Shown here: piece after piece, positions 48,327 through 53,553 of the stretch
How the letters are laid out: each line of letters opens with the position of its first letter
How positions within the stretch are numbered: the stretch's first letter is position 1
Source: Rhodobiaceae bacterium
GTDB lineage: Bacteria > Pseudomonadota > Alphaproteobacteria > RS24
Direction: 5' to 3'
DNA: 53,553 nucleotides
Assembly: GCA_024645085.1 (NCBI GenBank)
Contig: JAHEGN010000013.1
Span: 8,624-62,176, forward strand
Translations under genes and position numbers: made by a program
Notes under the pieces: generated by a model
Told to the model about the DNA's origin: nothing
The model's database searches: none
Seen by the model: the letters and a program-made list of their open reading frames with translations, nothing else

Positions 48327-49796
48327 TTAATTTTCGCGGAACACAACCCCGGAAGCGCGATTGAGCGGAGTGAAAATATAATTCAGCACGCTGCGCTTTT
48401 TGCCAATAATGTCGACCACCAGCGACATGCCGGGAATAATCTCGACCTCTTCGTCGCTTTTCGACAATTTGGCCGAGGGTATCGCCACCATGGTCTGATA
48501 ATAGGGCAGCTGGTTTTCTTCCTCAGTGGTATTGGCGGCGATGCGCTGCACCGTGCCTTCTAAATTGCCATAGCGCGACACGTCATAGGCCGATAGCGAA
48601 ACTTGCGCCACTTGCCCAGGATAAATGCTGGCAATGTCTTCCGGCTTGACCCGCGCATTGATAAGAATTTCGACCTCATCGGGAACAATTTCAGCCATCA
48701 CCGTACCGGCCTGCACCACAGCGCCAATGGTTTCAATGTGGACAGCTGAAATAGTACCGTCAGCCGGCGCCCGCACGCCTGCGTGGCGCACTTTGGCGCG
48801 GAAGGCATCTTCGCGCGCATCGGCTTGGCTGGCTTGGGTGCGGACATTGGCCAATTCACGCGCTGACTCGGCAACAAAATTTGACACGGTTGCGTCATAC
48901 TCATTTTGCGCCCGCTCAGCGGCCAGCTTGGCTTGTGTATATTGCCCTTCCAGTTCAATCATCGCCAATTTGGTTTCATGACCGGCCTCCACCAGGGGAC
49001 GATAAATATCGATCTTGCTTTTCAGTGTTTTGGCAACTGTCTGGTTTTCGCGAATTTGCTGTTTAATCACCGCCAAACGCCCGTCTAGCGCCGCCTTGCG
49101 CCGCAAGAACACAGCTCGTTCACTGGCCGCAACTTCCGGAGCATTTTTTTCCATCCAATCAGGGAATTCAACACTGTCAGCCAAGGCAACCTCCCCCTCC
49201 AAGCGAACAACCATCGCCAAAGCGGCAATCCGCGTGATTTCATTATCGTCGAAGTTGGCAATCACCTCTTCATCCTCAAGATGGAATAAAATATCGCCCT
49301 TGCGTACCCGATCACCCAATTCAACATTAATGGCAATCACACTGCCCGGCAGTCGGTTTTGCACCATTTGCACAGATGATGGCGGCACAATCGTGCCCTC
49401 AGCCCGCACCACCTCATCGAGTTCGGTGAGAGCGGCCCATAAAACTGCGATGAAAAAGAATACGGCGATAATCAGGAATAATTTATTGCCATGTATTTCA
49501 GTAGGATCTTCATCAATATCGACCTGTTGGCCATGCATCATCAAAGCCGCCATTAACGGGTCTGGTGGTGGGCTGGTCAGCTTGCGGTAAATCACCCGCA
49601 TCCGGCGAAAGCGATCGGCCAGATAACGTCCTGACGGCGTGTCCATTAAAAAGGAGAAAATCCGTGCCAGTCCAGTTACTTGAACGAACATTGTAAGCAC
49701 CCGCCAAATCAATTGCCCCAAGGTGACAAGAAAGGCTTTGATCAAGGCAAGTGGTGCTGTGATTAATGTAGCAAATAATTTTTGTAGTTTTTCCAT
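48327..49796 (-). CDS. Type I secretion membrane fusion protein (HlyD family)
   Basis: This 489-residue protein is the periplasmic adaptor of a type I secretion system. Its membrane helix is at about residues 105-124, followed by the HlyD-type region LRAEG-like segment (VVRAEGTIVPPSSVQMVQNRLPGSVIAINVELGDRV), a long coiled-coil (about 190-330), and the C-terminal beta-barrel domain with VRAPADGTISAVHIETIGAVVQAG and the typical IIPGMSLVVDI. Unlike most HlyD proteins it has an N-terminal extension of about 100 residues with a hydrophobic stretch at 9-50. AGGA lies ten bases before the ATG. It is the third gene of tolC-ABC-hlyD. Confidence 0.9.
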   Translation of the reverse strand: MEKLQKLFATLITAPLALIKAFLVTLGQLIWRVLTMFVQVTGLARIFSFLMDTPSGRYLADRFRRMRVIYRKLTSPPPDPLMAALMMHGQQVDIDEDPTEIHGNKLFLIIAVFFFIAVLWAALTELDEVVRAEGTIVPPSSVQMVQNRLPGSVIAINVELGDRVRKGDILFHLEDEEVIANFDDNEITRIAALAMVVRLEGEVALADSVEFPDWMEKNAPEVAASERAVFLRRKAALDGRLAVIKQQIRENQTVAKTLKSKIDIYRPLVEAGHETKLAMIELEGQYTQAKLAAERAQNEYDATVSNFVAESARELANVRTQASQADAREDAFRAKVRHAGVRAPADGTISAVHIETIGAVVQAGTVMAEIVPDEVEILINARVKPEDIASIYPGQVAQVSLSAYDVSRYGNLEGTVQRIAANTTEEENQLPYYQTMVAIPSAKLSKSDEEVEIIPGMSLVVDIIGKKRSVLNYIFTPLNRASGVVFREN

Positions 49797-49813
49797 TACG
49801 ACTTATTCCTAAT

Positions 49814-51604
49814 CTACGAGCTGGTCGGTTGAGCTTGTGCAGGGGCTTGCAAGCGCTTGAGCACTTCATCGCGCGGCCCATCAGCAATAATGCGGCCCCC
49901 TTCGACCACCAAAATACGGTCGGCCATTTGCAACATCGACCCACGGTGGGTCACAAAAATAGTGGTGATACCTTTGGTCGCCGCGTCCAGCGAATTGACC
50001 AAGGCTTGCTCAGTGCCCGCATCCAGCGAGGCGGTTGGTTCATCGAGCAATAAAATAGACGGCTTAGCGATAAGCGCGCGGGCCACTGCCAAGGCTTGAC
50101 GCATGCCAGATGACAGCTCGCGGCCGCGTTCGGTGAGCGGAAAGTCGAACCCGCCGGGCAATTGTCCAATGAAATTATCGGCCCCAGCTGCTTTCGCTGC
50201 ATCCAATAAATCCGCGTCACTAGCGTCGGGCGCACCCATTAGTAGATTGTCGCGAATACTGCCGGAAAACAGCACAGGGTTTTGAAACACAATCGACAAA
50301 TTACGCCGTAAATCATCGGGCTGAATTTGTCGGACGTCGGCATTGTCCAACATGACAATGCCATTATTGGGCTTATGCAGACCAGCCAAGAGGCGCAAAA
50401 TCGTTGTTTTACCCGAGCCAATGCGACCAAGAATAGCAATACGCTCACCAGCCGCCGCTTTGAAGCTAACATCTATTAATGTCGGGTTTTCCTGCCCCTC
50501 ATAGGTGAATTGCACATGCTGGAAATCAACGTCACCGTTGATTTTCTCGCGCCGCAGGCGACTGGCGCGGCTTTCCTCTTCGGTCTCTCCACCTAGCACT
50601 TCATCTAGACTACGATAGGCGGCAATGGCTTGATTCATTCGACCCAATAATTGCGTCAATTGCCCCAAAGGCGCCAAAGTACGACCAGACAAAATCACAC
50701 AGGCAATTAATTGACCCATGGTCAGCGAGCCATCGGTAATCAGATAAACGCCGTAAACCACAATACCAATCTGGCTGATTTGCTGCCCTGATTGGGTGAC
50801 TGTTTGGGTTAATTGGGAGGCAAAGCGTGTACGCCGATTGGCCACCGCCTGATTGACAACTGAGCTGAGCCAACGTTTGCGCAAAAGCGACACGCCGGTA
50901 ATGGTCTTCACTGTTTCCAGCGCAGAAATCATTTCCACCATGACCGCTTGCTTGCCCTGGCCTTGCATCATGCCGGTTAAAGTCAAACGGCGCATGACCG
51001 GTTGTAGCAGTAAGCCAAAGACGACGACGAAAATCACAATCATTGCCGGAACGGCGGCCACTGGCCCGCCGATCATCCACAGCACGATAAGAAATAAGAA
51101 GACGAAAGGTAAATCAGCAAAAACCGTAAAACTGGCTGAACCAATAACTTCTTTCAGCGTTTCAAACTCACGTACCGTATTAGCCAGAGCACCTGTTGCT
51201 TGTTGGCTGAGCGAGATGTCGTGGCGTGCGATGCGGTTGAATAAACGCTCTGACACCACGCGGTCGACCCGCGCGCCAGCGGCATCAACAAACTGACCGC
51301 GAATCAGCTTGATAGCAAAATCAAACAACATGACGACAAGCATGATCAGGGTCAGTGCCCACAAGCTCTCAATCGCTTCATTCGGTATCACCCGATCATA
51401 GACGGTCATAATGTAAAGCGATGACGCCAAGGCAAAAAGATTAATTAAGAAAGAAGCAGCGATCACCTGACCGTAAATCCGCCGGCAGGCCAAAATTGGG
51501 CCCCAAAACCAATGTTCCATATATTCCATGCGGTTTTTCGCCCGCTGGGCTTTATCTTCAGCAGTTTTTTCTTCTGCGCCGACGGCTTCTTCTTCAACTA
51601 ACAT
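49814..51604 (-). CDS. Type I secretion ABC transporter (LssB/LapB-like, no C39-like domain)
   Basis: This 596-residue protein has six membrane helices (about residues 40-310) and an ATPase domain. Walker A is G-R-I-G-S-G-K-T-T (about 398), Walker B is SILLLDEPTASLD, and the H-loop is FVTHRGS. The signature motif reads L-S-S-G-M-R-Q (about 495) instead of LSGGQRQ. The ending THRGSMLQMADRILVVEGGRIIADGP closely matches LssB/LapB proteins, but their N-terminal C39-like domain is missing here, since the helices begin near residue 40. GGGAG precedes the ATG. It overlaps the tolC-like gene by seven bases and precedes hlyD by 17. Confidence 0.9.
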   Translation of the reverse strand: MLVEEEAVGAEEKTAEDKAQRAKNRMEYMEHWFWGPILACRRIYGQVIAASFLINLFALASSLYIMTVYDRVIPNEAIESLWALTLIMLVVMLFDFAIKLIRGQFVDAAGARVDRVVSERLFNRIARHDISLSQQATGALANTVREFETLKEVIGSASFTVFADLPFVFLFLIVLWMIGGPVAAVPAMIVIFVVVFGLLLQPVMRRLTLTGMMQGQGKQAVMVEMISALETVKTITGVSLLRKRWLSSVVNQAVANRRTRFASQLTQTVTQSGQQISQIGIVVYGVYLITDGSLTMGQLIACVILSGRTLAPLGQLTQLLGRMNQAIAAYRSLDEVLGGETEEESRASRLRREKINGDVDFQHVQFTYEGQENPTLIDVSFKAAAGERIAILGRIGSGKTTILRLLAGLHKPNNGIVMLDNADVRQIQPDDLRRNLSIVFQNPVLFSGSIRDNLLMGAPDASDADLLDAAKAAGADNFIGQLPGGFDFPLTERGRELSSGMRQALAVARALIAKPSILLLDEPTASLDAGTEQALVNSLDAATKGITTIFVTHRGSMLQMADRILVVEGGRIIADGPRDEVLKRLQAPAQAQPTSS

Positions 51605-53277
51605 CCGATTTCTCCCAGACTGATTTTCATAACTTTTGACAAGCCAGCGGCAAGCGCCAGCAATTCAACGCGCGTCACATTCGCTTGAATGCGAATGTTG
51701 ACCAGCTCGCCTTTACGTTCAGCGTAACGTTGCTGGATGGTGATGAGTGCCAACGGGTCTGACCTAGTTTGCCGTTGCAGCAAACGCACACTGTCCAATC
51801 TCTCGCCCAATTGCTTGAGGCGTTGCTCTATTTCGCTGGTCTGTCTCACCCGCAAAAGTAAGCTGTCACGCAATTGCGCGCTCTGGGCGCGATGATTGCG
51901 CTGATAGGCTTCCAGATTGCTCTCAAGGCCAATCCGTTGGGCGTTAATGCCGCCGCGCTGCGCCTTATTGGCACCACCGTCAAAAAGTGGCATGGAAAAT
52001 TCTATCGAACCGGTGAGCTCATGGGTCGAACAATTCTGATCGCGATAATAATATCTTGTATCATCGCGGGTTCTAGCTGAGCGCGTGCCGGCGTCAGCAT
52101 GGCCGCTAGGAACCGGACTGTTACAGCGGTTTTTTTGCCCAATATCCCAAGCCCGCCCAGTCAAAACACCAGTGAATGATGGCCTGCTTTCAGCCCGCAA
52201 ACGCTGATATTCAGATTTGACACGCGCAATATTGCGCTGAATGAGCCGCGTTTGAAGTGTGTCGTGGGCTGGCACAATCTCAGGTATGTGCGGCCGCGCA
52301 CGCAGGAAATAATCGATAATATCGTCCACTTGCTGCGGCCCCAGACCAAAGCGCGATTTAATATTATCAATGTGAATGGAGCGCTGGCGCTCGGCTTGCG
52401 ATAGGCGTGCTTCCATTTCAAGGCCAATGATTTGCGCTTGGCGGACATCTGTTAACCGCGCTGCACCAGCCTTAAAGCGCGCCTGCATGGCGGCCACACC
52501 ATCGGCAATTTCATCACCTGCCGCGATGAAAATACGAGCCAATTCATTTTCCAACCGATAACTAAAAGCGGCGTTAAAGAATATCCGCAATTGTTCTTCA
52601 AGCGTCAGACGACGCTCCAATTGAGCAATATGATAGCCCTGCTCAGAACCCTCCACAATCGACGACAAACGTCCCCAATCATAAAGCGACTGTGACAGCG
52701 TCACCGTCGCATTTACGCCTTTGCCATCATATTCCGGGCTATTGGTGCCGCCAAATTCATCAGCCCGCGTGGTCTGATCAATAAGCTTATTGCCGCCACT
52801 GAGAGAAAACCGGACATTGGGATAATAGCCAGCGCGGTTTTGTAACACCTCATATTTGGCCTGACACACTCTTTGTTGCGAGCTGAGAAGCGCAGGATGG
52901 GCCAATAAGGTCGCGCCAAATTCATCCACTTCAGGCGGCGCTGCATGTATCGTTGCATCTCCCTCGGCGGCGTCAGCCAAGGGTAAATCCAAAGGCTTGT
53001 TCAGCGGGCGGTCGATGGCGTCGAAGTCGCTGACATCATCTTCATAACTGGGGCCGGGCTGAGCGTCGGGCAGAACAGTTACCGGCTCGACCCAAGTTTC
53101 AGCATCTGCTTCAACCCGTGCTTCAGTTTCCGTGTCCGAGGTGGATGGTGTTTCTATTTCTGGGCGCTCAACTGGCCATATTGAGTCTTGTTGAGCCAAT
53201 GATTTGCCGCTGAGAACCAGCCCAAAAACGGGAACCAGACACAGGCCAAACAGAGCAATTTTTCTTATCGCGCACAT
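51598..53277 (-). CDS. TolC-family outer membrane channel of type I secretion
   Basis: This 559-residue protein is the outer-membrane duct. It has a signal peptide (about residues 1-28), then an acidic, proline-containing segment (about 30-112) before the TolC domain. The TolC repeats show helix-rich stretches (FGATLLAHPALLSSQQR..., TLSQSLYDWGRLSS, SMPLFDGG), and two cysteines in a predicted outside-facing loop (Cys385 and Cys416) are spaced to form a disulfide. TAAGGAG lies five bases before the ATG. It is first in the unit, upstream of the ABC transporter. No secreted substrate gene is recognised in this window. Confidence 0.9.
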   Translation of the reverse strand: MCAIRKIALFGLCLVPVFGLVLSGKSLAQQDSIWPVERPEIETPSTSDTETEARVEADAETWVEPVTVLPDAQPGPSYEDDVSDFDAIDRPLNKPLDLPLADAAEGDATIHAAPPEVDEFGATLLAHPALLSSQQRVCQAKYEVLQNRAGYYPNVRFSLSGGNKLIDQTTRADEFGGTNSPEYDGKGVNATVTLSQSLYDWGRLSSIVEGSEQGYHIAQLERRLTLEEQLRIFFNAAFSYRLENELARIFIAAGDEIADGVAAMQARFKAGAARLTDVRQAQIIGLEMEARLSQAERQRSIHIDNIKSRFGLGPQQVDDIIDYFLRARPHIPEIVPAHDTLQTRLIQRNIARVKSEYQRLRAESRPSFTGVLTGRAWDIGQKNRCNSPVPSGHADAGTRSARTRDDTRYYYRDQNCSTHELTGSIEFSMPLFDGGANKAQRGGINAQRIGLESNLEAYQRNHRAQSAQLRDSLLLRVRQTSEIEQRLKQLGERLDSVRLLQRQTRSDPLALITIQQRYAERKGELVNIRIQANVTRVELLALAAGLSKVMKISLGEIGC

Positions 53278-53347
53278 ATAATCTCCTTAGCGGAACACAA
53301 CCAAACAAGAGCTAACTTGACGCTCAGACGTTATTTTTTGGTTAATG

Positions 53348-53376
53348 CCTTTCACAAAATGAAAGGGCGGATCCGC
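53348..53376 (-). promoter_or_regulatory. Two adjacent dyads in the secretion operon leader
   Basis: A 7-base stem CCTTTCA/TGAAAGG with a 5-base loop (53348-53366) is followed directly by a perfect 10-base palindrome GCGGATCCGC (53367-53376). They lie 71 to 99 bases upstream of the tolC-like ATG. The 235-base region 53278-53512 contains no gene, only this element and the groEL terminator. The dyads could be a protein binding site or leader structure; evidence is only symmetry. Confidence 0.35.
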
Positions 53377-53463
53377 TTATTTTTATTTTTATTCCAGAGC
53401 ACTCTTTTGCAGAGATGGCGCAAACTAACAGAAGGGGAGAAAACTGGCTAGAGAAATTTCAAC

Positions 53464-53488
53464 AAAAAAGGCCGCCCATTGGGCGGCC
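53464..53488 (-). terminator. Rho-independent terminator of groEL
   Basis: An 8-base perfect G+C stem (GGCCGCCC/GGGCGGCC) with a 3-base loop is followed on the minus strand by six T residues. It lies 24 bases after the groEL stop. Confidence 0.93.
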
Positions 53489-53512
53489 TTTTCATATTAT
53501 TATTTGGGACGA

Positions 53513-53553
53513 TTACATCATGCCGCCCATGCCACCCATGCCACTCATATCGG
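53513..53553 (-). CDS. groL: Chaperonin GroEL, C-terminal end only
   Basis: The window ends inside this gene. The 12 visible codons plus stop read D-M-S-G-M-G-G-M-G-G-M-M, the Gly-Met tail that closes GroEL proteins and lines the folding chamber floor. The rest of the gene, and probably groES, lies beyond the right edge of the window. A terminator follows directly. Confidence 0.9.
   Translation of the reverse strand, partial: DMSGMGGMGGMM

Noticed and set aside
53348..53386. Plus-strand terminator (dyads followed by T-rich DNA)
   Set aside because: No plus-strand gene ends here; it is reported only as a leader dyad of the secretion operon.

Overview
This is a 53.5 kb piece of an alphaproteobacterial chromosome with mid-range G+C by eye. 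Several things point to Alphaproteobacteria. The aa3 cytochrome oxidase operon has the order ctaC-ctaD-ctaB-small protein-ctaG-ctaE-SURF1. There is a plant-type GshA of 457 residues, a DUF2093 gene next to xseA, an ScfR/RamB-type regulator facing isocitrate lyase, and a short-form Pgi. A marine SAR116-like lineage is possible but cannot be shown from this window. Genes are tightly packed: many start and stop codons overlap, no gene-free stretch exceeds 300 bases, and I see no tRNA, rRNA, CRISPR array, insertion sequence or prophage. Most of the window is core metabolism.

Layout. 1-5.0 kb: a small lipoprotein diverges from ispH-thrB-rnhA; then a peroxiredoxin, a DsbD-N-like periplasmic protein and yqgE. 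5.0-13.15 kb, minus strand: one long transcription unit running ctaC, ctaD, ctaB, a 55-residue membrane protein, ctaG, ctaE, SURF1, thrC and a multi-pass membrane protein of unknown role. 13.4-24.7 kb: tldD, gshA, rsmE, ubiA, a fatty acid desaturase, pmbA, then the lipid A block msbA-waaA-lpxK. 24.7-27.2 kb, minus: xseA, DUF2093 protein, M23 peptidase. 27.3-33.3 kb: purD, an ACAD10/11-type phosphotransferase, rsmD and rluB (minus), tadA, and an acyl-CoA dehydrogenase closed by a strong terminator. 33.3-40.2 kb: mutL and pgi (minus), a membrane-anchored PpiC-like protein coupled to a HupE/UreJ-like protein, a nitronate monooxygenase and an RraA-like protein. 40.2-43.5 kb: isocitrate lyase and its probable regulator, divergent around an inverted repeat. 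43.5-48.3 kb: hisS, hisZ, hisG and a TauE/SafE permease. 48.3-53.3 kb, minus: a complete type I secretion machine (TolC-like, ABC transporter, HlyD-like). The window ends in the last codons of groEL.

Genes that appear to work together: IspH, UbiA and CtaB all belong to isoprenoid, quinone and heme supply around the oxidase; SURF1, CtaG and CtaB assemble the oxidase encoded by ctaC/D/E; ThrB and ThrC are the last two threonine steps; TldD and PmbA form one protease; MsbA, WaaA and LpxK build and move lipid A; HisZ and HisG form the first enzyme of histidine synthesis.

The least ordinary items are a HisZ with an N-terminal Cro-like helix-turn-helix, preceded by an AT-rich promoter carrying a 14-bp dyad; a 335-residue HisG beside that HisZ; a type I secretion system whose three parts each depart from the norm; the separated kinase/dehydrogenase pair resembling ACAD10/11; and a signal-peptide-bearing 5-TM protein closing the oxidase-thrC operon. 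I found no clear wholly new multi-gene system. The HTH-HisZ arrangement is the best candidate for undescribed regulation.
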